Both the position numbers and the translations under genes were made by a program. Below, one piece after another: positions 1 to 6,655 of a stretch of DNA of 6,655 bases. Source of the stretch: an uncultured Flavobacteriales bacterium. GTDB taxonomy: Bacteria; Bacteroidota; Bacteroidia; Flavobacteriales; Flavobacteriaceae. The stretch is taken from positions 1-6,655 of the forward strand of contig CAJVXR010000078.1 of assembly GCA_913009535.1 (NCBI GenBank). The letters run 5' to 3'. Every line of letters begins with the position of its first letter. The first letter of the stretch is position 1. Under the pieces are notes generated by a model that saw only the letters and a list, made by a program, of their open reading frames with translations, made no database searches and had not been told where the DNA came from.

Positions 1-422
1 GTTCCGCTAGGTTTATCTACTTTATGTATATGATGAGTTTCATCTATTGAAGCTTTATATTGATTTTTATCGGACATTAGAAGAGCCAACTTTTTATTTA
101 ATTCGAAAAAAATATTGGCTCCAAGACTAAAGTTGGATGCGTATAAAAAACTGCCATTTCTATGCTCGCATAACTCTTTAATATTATCTAAATCATCTAA
201 CCACCCTGTAGTACCTGTTACAATCGGAATGCTATTGTTTAAACAATTTTTAATATTTGTAAATGCTGATTCTGGAGTACTGAATTCAATAGCAATATCA
301 ATATCTTTAATTAAGTTTACAGTACAATTATCTGTTTTAAAACTTATTGTATGCCCCCTGTCCATAGCAACTTTTTCTATTGCTTTTCCCATTTTCCCAT
401 ATCCAATTAAACCAATTCTCAT
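1..422 (-). CDS. dapB: 4-hydroxy-tetrahydrodipicolinate reductase, N-terminal 140 codons (runs off the window)
   Basis: DapB reduces 4-hydroxy-tetrahydrodipicolinate to tetrahydrodipicolinate with NAD(P)H, a cytoplasmic step towards meso-diaminopimelate and lysine. I translated the minus strand from the ATG at 422-420; the frame stays open to the window edge, so the C-terminus is missing. Visible features are the Rossmann glycine motif GYGKMG (residues 7-12), FSTP (47-50), the GTTG loop (70-73), SNFSLGAN (96-103) and the active-site signature ETHHIHKVDKPSG (128-140). In that signature H130, H131 and K134 match the spacing of E. coli H159, H160 and K163. The catalytic segment arrives early, as in the shorter (about 235-residue) Bacteroidetes form. 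The start overlaps the stop of the upstream DUF5683 gene as ATGA (419-422), which suggests translational coupling. The identification is firm. Confidence 0.96.
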   Translation of the reverse strand, partial: MRIGLIGYGKMGKAIEKVAMDRGHTISFKTDNCTVNLIKDIDIAIEFSTPESAFTNIKNCLNNSIPIVTGTTGWLDDLDNIKELCEHRNGSFLYASNFSLGANIFFELNKKLALLMSDKNQYKASIDETHHIHKVDKPSG

Positions 423-970
423 AAGGATAATTTTAAGCTCAGAGAAAGGTCTGATGTTGAGTTAATTTCATTAAAGTTATAAACTGGTGATAGCGATAGA
501 TTGTCATCAATGTTGTACTGCATTAAATGTGCGTCTACATTCGCATCAATTATATTCAGTGCATAAAGACCGATAGTTACTAGAATAGACATCTCTTTGT
601 TTCTTTTTAATTGCTTTTGAGCTCTTACAAGGCCGTCATTTGAGATATTTGGTGTAAGGCCAGTTCCCCAAAACTCATCATCCGTAAAACCAGCTAGTCT
701 TCTTTTATATGCACCTCTATATTTTTTATAGCTCTTGTTATTTTCGTTATGGAAATAAATACCTGTTCCAATAGCCCCATATACAATAGGTATTTTCCAG
801 TATTTTTTATTATAAGCCTGTCCTAGCCCAGGTAAAATAGCAGAAAAAAACGCTGCTTTTGAAGGGGCTAATATTTTTTCATTTTCCTCTTTTTGATCCA
901 CCTCCTGAGAGAATATACTCTGAGATATAATTAAAGTAATTAAAAATAAAATTAGCCTACTATTATTCAT
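419..970 (-). CDS. DUF5683 family secreted or membrane-associated protein, function unknown
   Basis: This 183-residue protein begins with a clear signal peptide: basic/polar residues, then a hydrophobic core at about 5-20, with likely cleavage near S19-Q22, so it is exported to the envelope. A second conserved hydrophobic block follows (PSKAAFFSAILPGLGQAYNK, 36-55, then a stretch at about 59-73), and a third at about 128-142 runs into NIIDANVDAHLMQ (139-151). The PGLGQAYN motif and the NIIDANVDAHL motif are what I recognise as the Bacteroidetes DUF5683 family. The C-terminus (about 155-183) alternates polar and hydrophobic residues and could form beta structure. No catalytic motif is visible and the role is unknown. 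The ATG at 970 is chosen because it gives the signal peptide; it overlaps the parB stop by 8 bp, and the TGA stop overlaps the dapB start by 4 bp. The family call is fairly sure; any function would be a guess. Confidence 0.85.
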   Translation of the reverse strand: MNNSRLILFLITLIISQSIFSQEVDQKEENEKILAPSKAAFFSAILPGLGQAYNKKYWKIPIVYGAIGTGIYFHNENNKSYKKYRGAYKRRLAGFTDDEFWGTGLTPNISNDGLVRAQKQLKRNKEMSILVTIGLYALNIIDANVDAHLMQYNIDDNLSLSPVYNFNEINSTSDLSLSLKLSL

Positions 971-1793
971 TTAATAATTTATTGATTCTATTAAATTCAA
1001 TTTCGTTTTCAAAATTTATAACAAAATTTCCTTTACCGTTTTTTTCTTTGGTAACATTGACATCTGTACTAAGTAAAGAACTCTTGAATTTTGTTTTTAT
1101 TTTCTTAGTTGATTTTACAGTTTCGCTCTTAAGATCCCTAACAAGAAGTTCTGTATTTCTAACAGATAGGTTTTTAGAAATTATTTTTTTGTAAATATCT
1201 AGTTGATCTTGATTAGAATTTATATTTATCAACGCTCTACCATGTCCCATTGAAATAAACCCATCTCTAATTCCACTTTGAATTATTGGATCTAATTTTA
1301 ATAATCTCAGATAATTGCTAATAGTGGTTCTGTTTTTACCAATCTTATCACTTAGCTCGTCTTGGGTTAAGCTAATCTCTTCAATTAATCTTTGGTATGA
1401 TATTGCTATTTCGATAGCATCTAAATCTTGTCTATGTATATTTTCAACAAGAGCCATTTCTAATGAATCTTGATCATTAGCTTCCCTTATAAAGGCAGGT
1501 ATTTTTCTTAAACCAATTTCTTTACAAGCTCTTAGTCGTCTTTCTCCAGAAATAAGCTGATAATTATTAGTTCCAATTTTTCTAACTGTTATAGGCTGAA
1601 TTATTCCAATATTTTTAATGGAAACACTTAGCTCTTTTAAGGAATTATTACTAAAATTCGATCTAGGTTGAAATGGGTTAACAGAAATTTCATTTACTTG
1701 AACTTCATTAATGTTGGAGGTATTAGTATCTATTTTTTCTGAACTCAACATTGCAGATAAGCCTCTGCCTAATACTTGTTTTTTATTAGCCAT
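963..1793 (-). CDS. parB: ParB/Spo0J chromosome-partitioning CTPase and DNA-binding protein
   Basis: ParB binds parS sites near the origin, loads as a CTP-dependent sliding clamp and stimulates ParA to segregate the new origins. The 276 residues show the usual layout. The N-terminal VLGRGLSAML (7-16) is the short ParA-contacting segment. The CTP-binding/N-terminal domain carries NPFQPR (39-44), GERRLRA (83-89) and ENIHR (117-121). A helix-turn-helix region follows (about 142-166, LTQDELSDKIGKNRTTISNY). After a Lys/Ser/Thr-rich linker (about 221-250) comes a short C-terminal dimerisation segment (about 252-276) with the KGNFVINFENEIEF pattern seen in Bacteroidetes ParB. The length is slightly below the common 285-300, with the linker the likely short part. 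It starts 6 bp after the parA stop and overlaps the next gene by 8 bp, so it is the second gene of a parAB unit. All key motifs are intact. Confidence 0.97.
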   Translation of the reverse strand: MANKKQVLGRGLSAMLSSEKIDTNTSNINEVQVNEISVNPFQPRSNFSNNSLKELSVSIKNIGIIQPITVRKIGTNNYQLISGERRLRACKEIGLRKIPAFIREANDQDSLEMALVENIHRQDLDAIEIAISYQRLIEEISLTQDELSDKIGKNRTTISNYLRLLKLDPIIQSGIRDGFISMGHGRALININSNQDQLDIYKKIISKNLSVRNTELLVRDLKSETVKSTKKIKTKFKSSLLSTDVNVTKEKNGKGNFVINFENEIEFNRINKLLNE

Positions 1794-1799
1794 TTTTAG

Positions 1800-2561
1800 T
1801 TAATTTTTAGAAATTAATTCTCTTGCTAGACTCAAATAATTTTCTGCCCCCTTACTTCCAACATCATAATTGATTATGCTTTCTCCATAGCTAGGAGCCT
1901 CTCCAAGTTTAACATTTCGCTGGATGATTGTTTTAAAGACCATTTCCCCAAAATGGTTATTAACCTCTGATACAATTTGATTAGCAAGCTTTAGTCTTGA
2001 GTCATACATTGTTAACAACATTCCTTCTATCTCAAGACCTGAATTGTGTATTTTCTGAATATTCTTTATTGTATTTAGCAATTTCACTAATCCTTCTAAT
2101 GCTAGATACTCGCACTGAATTGGTATTAAAACAGAATTAGAAGCGGTTAATGCATTTAATGTGATTAACCCTAGCGAAGGAGCACAATCAATAATTATAT
2201 AATCATAATGTACTTCACATTCTTGGATAGCTTTTTTTAACATATACTCCCTATTTGGTGTATCTACTAATTCTATCTCAATAGCCACTAAGTCTATGTG
2301 TGATGGTATAATGTCTAGGTTTGGAACATCTGTTTTTAAAACACAATCACTTATTTTTTTCGTGTGCTCAAGTACCTGGTAGGTGCCATTTTCAACTGTT
2401 TCAGTATCTATACCAAGAGATGATGTTGCGTTAGCCTGGGGGTCAGCATCTATAAGCAACACTTTTTTTTCTAAAACTCCTAATGAAGCAGCTAAGTTAA
2501 CGGATGTAGTGGTTTTCCCAACACCGCCTTTTTGATTAGAAATTGCAATAATTTTAGTCAT
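1800..2561 (-). CDS. parA: ParA/Soj chromosome-partitioning ATPase
   Basis: ParA is a Walker-type ATPase that dimerises on ATP, coats the nucleoid non-specifically and drives movement of ParB-parS complexes. The 253-residue length is normal for a chromosomal ParA, with no extra N-terminal HTH such as plasmid type Ia ParA proteins carry. Visible motifs are the deviant Walker A KGGVGKTT (11-18, signature lysine K11 and catalytic lysine K16), the A' motif DADPQAN (38-44), Walker B YIIIDCAPSLG (121-131), QCEYLALEGL (149-158) and the basic RNVKLGEAPSYG segment (215-226) whose arginine/lysine region contributes to DNA binding in this family. The ATG at 2561 puts the conserved KIIAISNQKGG at the very N-terminus, which fixes the start. 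It is the first gene after the 108-bp gap and probably heads the parA-parB-DUF5683-dapB unit. Confidence 0.98.
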   Translation of the reverse strand: MTKIIAISNQKGGVGKTTTSVNLAASLGVLEKKVLLIDADPQANATSSLGIDTETVENGTYQVLEHTKKISDCVLKTDVPNLDIIPSHIDLVAIEIELVDTPNREYMLKKAIQECEVHYDYIIIDCAPSLGLITLNALTASNSVLIPIQCEYLALEGLVKLLNTIKNIQKIHNSGLEIEGMLLTMYDSRLKLANQIVSEVNNHFGEMVFKTIIQRNVKLGEAPSYGESIINYDVGSKGAENYLSLARELISKN

Positions 2562-2669
2562 TTATAATGGTATATATGAAAAAATAAAAATACAACTAAT
2601 TAGGTATATTTAAAATTTAACTTGTTAACATTATATCAGGGAGAAATCAAGATGAATAATGAGTAAATA
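2562..2669 (-). other. AT-rich intergenic gap between mutB and parA, the only one of any size in the window
   Basis: This 108-bp stretch is very AT-rich and separates the end of mutB from the start of parA. No ORF or tRNA-like fold is visible. No GC-rich hairpin followed by a T run is present, so there is no recognisable intrinsic terminator for mutB. The only inverted repeat I see is a small TTAAC-AA-GTTAA (about 2619-2630), too weak to be a terminator, though it could be a small operator-like palindrome. No CACGTG-centred parS-like 16-mer occurs here. The gap most plausibly holds the promoter for parA. Confidence 0.7.
2571..2595 (-). promoter_or_regulatory. Possible parA promoter (TTG ... 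TATATA), weak
   Basis: On the minus strand a TTG at 2595-2593 is followed, after 16 bases, by TATATA at 2576-2571, ten bases upstream of the parA ATG. The Bacteroidetes consensus is TTG about 17-23 bases before TAnnTTTG; the -7 element here keeps the TA but lacks the TTTG. If used, the leader would be nearly absent. In DNA this AT-rich such a match is easily found by chance, so it is a candidate only. Confidence 0.2.
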
Positions 2670-4787
2670 CTATTTATTCATCAATATAGAAAGTATAGTT
2701 TTAGCTGTTTCGCTAATTTTTGTGCCAGGTCCAAAAATTGCTGAAACTCCTTGGTCTTTCAAAAAGCTATAGTCTTGTTTTGGAACTACTCCACCAAGGA
2801 TGACCATTATATCCTCTCTTTTGTATTTTTTCAGTTCTTCAATAACCTCTGGAACTAATGTTTTATGACCTCCAGCAAGAGATGAGATACCTAAAATATG
2901 AACATCATTTTCAATAGCTTGCTTTGCAGCTTCTTGTGGGGTTTGAAACAAAGGTCCTATATCCACATCGAAACCTAAATCTGCATAACTAGTTGCTATA
3001 ACTTTTGCACCACGATCATGACCATCTTGTCCCATTTTAGCAATCAGGATTCTAGGTCTTCTTCCATCTAGGTTAGAAAACTCATTTGCTAAGTCAATAG
3101 CTTCTTGAAATGTACTGTCGTTTTTTATTTCTTTACTATACACGCCGGTAAATGTATTTATTTTAGCTTTATATCTTGAAAAAACTTTTTCTAAAGCAGT
3201 ACTGATCTCGCCAATTGTAGCTCTGTTTTTAGCTGCTTCTACTGCCAAAGCTAATAAATTTTCATTACTACTGGCCCCTTTAGTTAAATTCTCTAAAGAG
3301 ACTTGTACTTTTTTATTATCTCTATTTTCTTTAACATGTTTAAGTCTACTAAGCTGTAGATTTTTTACTTTTTTATTATTAATTTCTAAATATTGGATCT
3401 CTTCATCATAATCTACCTTAAAATCATTCACCCCGACAATTACTTCTTTTTTAGAATCAATTTTCGCTTGTTTTTTTGTAGCTGATTGTTCAATTCTCAT
3501 TTTAGGAATACCTTTTTCAATGGCTTTAGTCATTCCTCCATAACTTTCAATCTCTTCAATATGTACCCATGCTTTTTTAACTAAACTATTAGTTAAATTT
3601 TCCAGGTAATAACTACCGCCCCAAGGGTCAACTGTTTTAGTAATTTTTGTTTCATGTTGAAGGTATAGCTGTGTGTTTCTTGCGATTCTAGCAGAAAACT
3701 CAGTAGGTAAAGCTATTGCTTCGTCTAATGAATTTGTATGTAAGCTCTGCGTTCCTCCAAATATCGCAGCACTTGCTTCAGTGCATGTTCTAGTTATATT
3801 ATTAAAAGGATCTTGCTCTGTTAGACTCCATCCACTAGTTTGACAGTGAGCTCTAAGCATTAAAGACTTTTTTAGTTTGGGGTTAAATTTTTTAATTAAT
3901 TTACTCCACAGCAACCTTCCAGCTCTTAGTTTAGCAATTTCCATAAAATGATTCATTCCTATGCCCCAGAAAAAAGATAGTCTTGGAGCAAAATCATCAA
4001 TGCTTAATCCAGCTTCAATACCATTTTTAACATACTCTATTCCGTTACAAAGAGTGTACGCTAGTTCAATGTCATTTGTAGCTCCTGCTTCTTGCATATG
4101 GTATCCTGAGATACTGATACTATTAAATTTTGGCATTTTTTCAGATGTGAATTTGAAAATATCGGAAATTATTCTCATGGATTCTTTTGGAGGGTATATA
4201 TAGGTATTTCTTACCATATACTCTTTTAGGATATCATTTTGAATAGTTCCTTTTAAATCAGTAATATTTACTCCTTGTTCTTGAGCAGCAACTATATAAA
4301 ATGCCATTATCGGTAATACAGCTCCGTTCATTGTCATTGATACACTCATTTTGTCTAGAGGTATCTCATTGAAGAGAATTTTCATATCCTCTACAGAATC
4401 AATTGCAACTCCAGCCTTACCAACATCACCAGAAACTCTTTCATGGTCAGAATCATAACCTCTGTGAGTAGCTAAGTCAAAAGCGACAGATAATCCTTTT
4501 TGACCCGATTTCAAATTTTTTTGATAAAATGCGTTACTTTCCTCGGCAGTAGAGAACCCGGCGTACTGCCTAATAGTCCATGGCTTAGTTGTATACATAC
4601 TAGAATATGGACCCCTTAAAAAAGGTTCAATCCCCGCCGCAAAGCCTATATGTTCTACTGGATCTAAATCAGTAATATTATAGCTTGATTTTAGTAAAAT
4701 ACCCTCAGACGTCTCAAATTTATCTAATTTTTCATTTAAACTAGTTAACTGTTCGAGCTCAATATTTTTAAATCTATCTCTACTCAT
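2670..4787 (-). CDS. mutB: Methylmalonyl-CoA mutase large (catalytic, cobalamin-binding) subunit
   Basis: This adenosylcobalamin enzyme interconverts (R)-methylmalonyl-CoA and succinyl-CoA, linking propionate, odd-chain and branched-chain catabolism to the TCA cycle. The 705 residues contain a substrate-binding TIM barrel (about 45-455), a variable Lys-rich linker, and a C-terminal B12 domain (about 575-705). Recalled from the Propionibacterium shermanii enzyme with a constant offset of 14, the catalytic Y89, R207 and H244 correspond to Y75 (RQYAGFST), R193 ([10 protein letters not shown]) and H230 (GYHMQEAGA). The Tyr/Arg pair favours methylmalonyl-CoA; isobutyryl-CoA mutase has Phe/Gln there. 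The base-off cobalamin motif DGHDRG (588-593) supplies the axial H590, followed by GISSLAGGH (633-641) and GGVVP (665-669). The start at 4787 overlaps the mutA stop by 8 bp, consistent with a co-translated heterodimer. Complete, and the assignment is firm. Confidence 0.98.
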   Translation of the reverse strand: MSRDRFKNIELEQLTSLNEKLDKFETSEGILLKSSYNITDLDPVEHIGFAAGIEPFLRGPYSSMYTTKPWTIRQYAGFSTAEESNAFYQKNLKSGQKGLSVAFDLATHRGYDSDHERVSGDVGKAGVAIDSVEDMKILFNEIPLDKMSVSMTMNGAVLPIMAFYIVAAQEQGVNITDLKGTIQNDILKEYMVRNTYIYPPKESMRIISDIFKFTSEKMPKFNSISISGYHMQEAGATNDIELAYTLCNGIEYVKNGIEAGLSIDDFAPRLSFFWGIGMNHFMEIAKLRAGRLLWSKLIKKFNPKLKKSLMLRAHCQTSGWSLTEQDPFNNITRTCTEASAAIFGGTQSLHTNSLDEAIALPTEFSARIARNTQLYLQHETKITKTVDPWGGSYYLENLTNSLVKKAWVHIEEIESYGGMTKAIEKGIPKMRIEQSATKKQAKIDSKKEVIVGVNDFKVDYDEEIQYLEINNKKVKNLQLSRLKHVKENRDNKKVQVSLENLTKGASSNENLLALAVEAAKNRATIGEISTALEKVFSRYKAKINTFTGVYSKEIKNDSTFQEAIDLANEFSNLDGRRPRILIAKMGQDGHDRGAKVIATSYADLGFDVDIGPLFQTPQEAAKQAIENDVHILGISSLAGGHKTLVPEVIEELKKYKREDIMVILGGVVPKQDYSFLKDQGVSAIFGPGTKISETAKTILSILMNK

Positions 4788-6144
4788 TTTCTAATCGTTT
4801 TTTTTCAGTGTCCCTAGCTAATCTTTTTTTTATTAATGGCTCTATTAATGTTTTTTCAGATTTTCTAGTAGGGAAGGGGTTAACTTCTAATTGCCCTTTC
4901 ATTTTCTCATGCTTGTTTATGTAAAGATTAGACCCAACTAAAATTTCTGATTTAGAATCAAATTTATCTTGCTCTTTTTGTGCACTTTCTTTAATTTTTC
5001 TTTGAAGAGTTCCATTTTTTAATAGATTTAAAAAGCTCGATTTAGAATCTAATTCTTTAAATAACTCAAATGATTTTTTTGTTAATTCATCTATTAAATA
5101 ACTAATGTAATATGATCCAGAAATTGGATTTTTAACTTTATCTATTAGACACTCATGCTTAAGTATTAGCAATTGATTTCTAGAAATTCTACTAGAAAAT
5201 TCGTTTTCATTTTTATAAATAGAATCGTAATTAAAATTTTTGATGGAATTTGCACCTCCTAAAATAGCAGCCATACATTCAGAAGTAGATCGTACTATAT
5301 TATTATTGTAATCGTAAATTGTTTTATTTCTAGAAGATGGAGTTGCTATAATATGTACATCATTAATTGGATACTGGTAAGATTTACTTATCGTTTTCCA
5401 TAAAATCCTATAAGCTTGAATTTTTGCTATCTCAAAAAAATAATTTGATCCTATAGCAATCTGAAAGTTAAGTTGATTAATAATATTACCTCCAAAAAGT
5501 TTAATATATTCATTTGCTTGGCACATTGAATAGGCAAGCTCTTGAACAATATTAGCTCCTGAGTTTTGATAGTTAGAAGATTTTAGTTGAACAACAGATT
5601 TAAAATGAGTTAATTTTTTAATTATATTTTTAAACTCTTTTGTGCCCTTACTATAATTAGATTTCCAATTCCCGGTAGATAGATAATTACCCAATAAATC
5701 GTAGTCTAGATGAAATAGAGTTTTATTTTCTTTTGCATAACTGTTTAAACTTTCGAATAAATCATCCTTATACTCATCTATTTTAAAATAGATATTTATA
5801 TATGTTAAGTCTATCTCCTCAAATAGTAATTCAAGATTGATAGAGTCTTTATTAATGTGAATAGTTAAGTCATAAACCTCTTGATTTATTAGTTTTTTGA
5901 TTTCTTTGTTTGAAACGGACTCGTGTTTTAGATAGATATTTTGACAGATATTCCAGTACTCAGGAATGTAGACATTGTTAAGTGATTTATATTTGTCTGT
6001 AAAAAAAGGTTTAATATTAATACCTTCATTAGAAACCCAATTGACCTCTTTGTTATAATCCTTGCCGTCTAAATCAAATTGAATTTGCTGCTTCCAGTTT
6101 TTTTCTGAAACTAATTCAAATTCTTTAAACATATTAGCAGTCAT
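4780..6144 (-). CDS. mutA: Methylmalonyl-CoA mutase small (non-catalytic) subunit, lacking a B12 domain
   Basis: This 454-residue protein is a divergent paralogue of the adjacent large subunit and probably its structural heterodimer partner. Matching segments include [18 protein letters not shown] (202-219), [13 protein letters not shown] (237-249), [17 protein letters not shown] (284-300), [10 protein letters not shown] (315-324) and [11 protein letters not shown] (396-406). It has no DxHxxG cobalamin motif and ends soon after the barrel with the [20 protein letters not shown] tail (422-441) that I recall from Flavobacteriia small subunits. P. shermanii MutA, in contrast, is over 600 residues. 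Aligned by eye, the catalytic Tyr, Arg and His of MutB fall at N69, T157 and N191, so it should be inactive alone. Starts at Met1 (6144) and Met5 are both possible; Met1 lies 2 bp after the upstream stop and agrees with the family's MTxxxF beginning. Confidence is high for family, good for subunit role. Confidence 0.93.
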   Translation of the reverse strand: MTANMFKEFELVSEKNWKQQIQFDLDGKDYNKEVNWVSNEGINIKPFFTDKYKSLNNVYIPEYWNICQNIYLKHESVSNKEIKKLINQEVYDLTIHINKDSINLELLFEEIDLTYINIYFKIDEYKDDLFESLNSYAKENKTLFHLDYDLLGNYLSTGNWKSNYSKGTKEFKNIIKKLTHFKSVVQLKSSNYQNSGANIVQELAYSMCQANEYIKLFGGNIINQLNFQIAIGSNYFFEIAKIQAYRILWKTISKSYQYPINDVHIIATPSSRNKTIYDYNNNIVRSTSECMAAILGGANSIKNFNYDSIYKNENEFSSRISRNQLLILKHECLIDKVKNPISGSYYISYLIDELTKKSFELFKELDSKSSFLNLLKNGTLQRKIKESAQKEQDKFDSKSEILVGSNLYINKHEKMKGQLEVNPFPTRKSEKTLIEPLIKKRLARDTEKKRLENE

Positions 6145-6146
6145 TT

Positions 6147-6452
6147 TTATTTTTTTACATTACTACTGTCAAACTCAATAATAAAAATATCTTCGTTATC
6201 TCTTTTCATAAATAATTCCTCCCTAGCATATTTTTCTAAACCACTGTCAGATTGAATTTTAGATAATTCTTTATTGTCTTTTTTTATCTCATTTTTAAAA
6301 TACTGTGTTTCTTTTTTCAGATCGTTGATTTGCTCATTTAGTTCAAGATGAACAAGTGTTGAATTACTATCAAAAAACACCATCCAAACAATAAAAAACA
6401 ATAAAATTATCACATAAGTGTTTTTTAAATAAGATGGGATTTTAAGCTTCAT
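6147..6452 (-). CDS. Septum formation initiator (DivIC/FtsB-like) divisome protein
   Basis: DivIC/FtsB proteins are small bitopic membrane proteins that join the FtsL/FtsQ-type complex of the divisome and help activate septal peptidoglycan synthesis. This 101-residue protein has the full layout: a short basic cytoplasmic N-terminus (MKLKIPSYLKN), one transmembrane segment (about 12-27), a periplasmic coiled coil (about 34-67, Leu/Ile-spaced and rich in Glu, Asn and Lys), and the conserved globular piece LEKYAREELFMKRDNEDIFI (72-91). That last piece matches the family's KxAREExxxxxxxExxFxI pattern. It overlaps the end of udk by 11 bp and is 2 bp ahead of mutA. Small divisome proteins diverge fast, so the choice between FtsB and DivIC names is not meaningful from sequence and no symbol is given. 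Confidence 0.9.
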   Translation of the reverse strand: MKLKIPSYLKNTYVIILLFFIVWMVFFDSNSTLVHLELNEQINDLKKETQYFKNEIKKDNKELSKIQSDSGLEKYAREELFMKRDNEDIFIIEFDSSNVKK

Positions 6453-6655
6453 CAGATAATTTTTTTTTTATAAAATTAATAATTGTTTTATCACAAGCAC
6501 TATCTATTTCATTATTATCTAAAACTATATCACAATATTTTTTCACTGGACTAATATGTAATTTGTGCATAGGATGAAGTAACTCCCTAAATAACTTAAC
6601 TGTATTTTCTTTTTTTCTTCCTCTTTCAATTAAATCTCTATCTACTCTTCTGTTT
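6442..6655 (-). CDS. udk: Uridine kinase, C-terminal 70 residues (5' part outside the window)
   Basis: Udk phosphorylates uridine and cytidine with ATP or GTP in pyrimidine salvage. Only the C-terminal third is present, translated by hand from the right edge on the minus strand (codons in frame from 6654) to the TAA at 6444-6442. The visible signature is RRVDRDLIERGRK (residues 2-14 of the fragment), the lid-type arginine-rich segment of the P-loop uridine kinase/phosphoribulokinase family. It is followed by LLHPMHKLHISPVKKYCDIV (25-44), matching the family's xxPMHxxFIxPxKxxADIxI pattern. The P-loop itself lies outside the window, so catalytic competence cannot be judged. The 3' end overlaps the start of the septum-protein gene by 11 bp, which puts both in one transcription unit. 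A related nucleoside kinase of the same fold is the main alternative. Confidence 0.83.
   Translation of the reverse strand, partial: NRRVDRDLIERGRKKENTVKLFRELLHPMHKLHISPVKKYCDIVLDNNEIDSACDKTIINFIKKKLSDEA

Noticed and set aside
115..465. 116-codon open frame on the plus strand
   Set aside because: It lies antisense across the start of dapB, whose DapB motifs are unmistakable on the minus strand. The plus-strand translation is low-complexity and hydrophobic with no family resemblance, so it is a shadow frame.
982..1194. 70-codon open frame on the plus strand
   Set aside because: It is antisense to the ParB C-terminal linker and dimerisation segment. The Ser/Leu/Phe-rich translation is the complement of Lys/Glu/Asn codons, with no independent support.
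1800..2561. Plasmid-type or MinD/septum-site ATPase instead of chromosomal ParA
   Set aside because: Adjacent parB, the 253-residue length, the absence of an N-terminal HTH (plasmid type Ia) and the absence of a MinD C-terminal membrane-targeting helix all favour chromosomal ParA/Soj.
2562..2669. Intrinsic terminator, small RNA or riboswitch (including a cobalamin riboswitch) between mutB and parA
   Set aside because: The gap has no GC-rich stem, no hairpin followed by a T run, and no B12-box-like element. A riboswitch for the mutase would in any case be expected upstream of mutA, where there is no room.
3280..3430. Poorly conserved, Lys/Asn-rich stretch of mutB as a possible frameshift or insertion
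   Set aside because: The frame is continuous, and this is the known variable linker between barrel and B12 domain. Conserved sequence resumes in the same frame at [18 protein letters not shown], so the gene is intact.
3961..4203. 80-codon open frame on the plus strand
   Set aside because: It is antisense to the highly conserved barrel of MutB, including the catalytic H230 region. The frame is open only because of the constraint on the real gene.
6130..6132. Second Met (residue 5) as the real start of mutA
   Set aside because: It is possible, but Met1 sits 2 bp after the upstream stop and matches the usual short N-terminal extension of the family. Neither start has a clear Shine-Dalgarno sequence, so the first was kept.
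1..6655. Mobile element, CRISPR array, phage or defence system
   Set aside because: Every stretch over 108 bp is accounted for by recognised core genes. No direct-repeat array, transposase, integrase or terminal inverted repeat is visible, and base composition looks even across the window.

Overview
The window is a stretch of chromosome from a strongly AT-rich member of the Bacteroidetes, most likely a Flavobacteriia-type (possibly marine, genome-streamlined) bacterium. Four things point this way: the low GC and A/T-rich third codon positions; the gene order parA-parB-DUF5683-dapB, which is typical of that class; a split methylmalonyl-CoA mutase whose small subunit has no cobalamin domain; and overlapping genes with few Shine-Dalgarno sequences. 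The assignment rests on recalled family and gene-order knowledge, not on a database search.

All eight genes lie on the minus strand, so transcription runs from high to low coordinates. The first block (6655 to 2670) holds the 3' end of a uridine kinase gene, a small DivIC/FtsB-like septum protein, and the small (mutA) and large (mutB) subunits of methylmalonyl-CoA mutase. These genes overlap or are separated by 2 bp, so they look like one transcription unit. A 108-bp AT-rich gap (2562-2669) follows, the only intergenic space of any size. The second block (2561 to 1) is parA, parB, a signal-peptide-bearing DUF5683 protein, and the first 140 codons of dapB. Again there are 4-8 bp overlaps or a 6-bp gap.

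Functionally, the first block combines pyrimidine nucleoside salvage, a divisome membrane protein, and the B12-dependent interconversion of methylmalonyl-CoA and succinyl-CoA. The second block combines chromosome partitioning (ParA ATPase and ParB CTPase/DNA clamp), an uncharacterised envelope protein, and a step of lysine/diaminopimelate synthesis that supplies peptidoglycan precursors. The second block therefore mixes chromosome segregation with envelope growth.

I found no mobile element, CRISPR array, RNA gene, phage gene or defence system, and no convincing new system. This is ordinary core-genome sequence. The points most worth a look are the loss of all three catalytic residues in MutA, the uncharacterised DUF5683 protein locked between parB and dapB, and the absence of a parS-like site near parAB.
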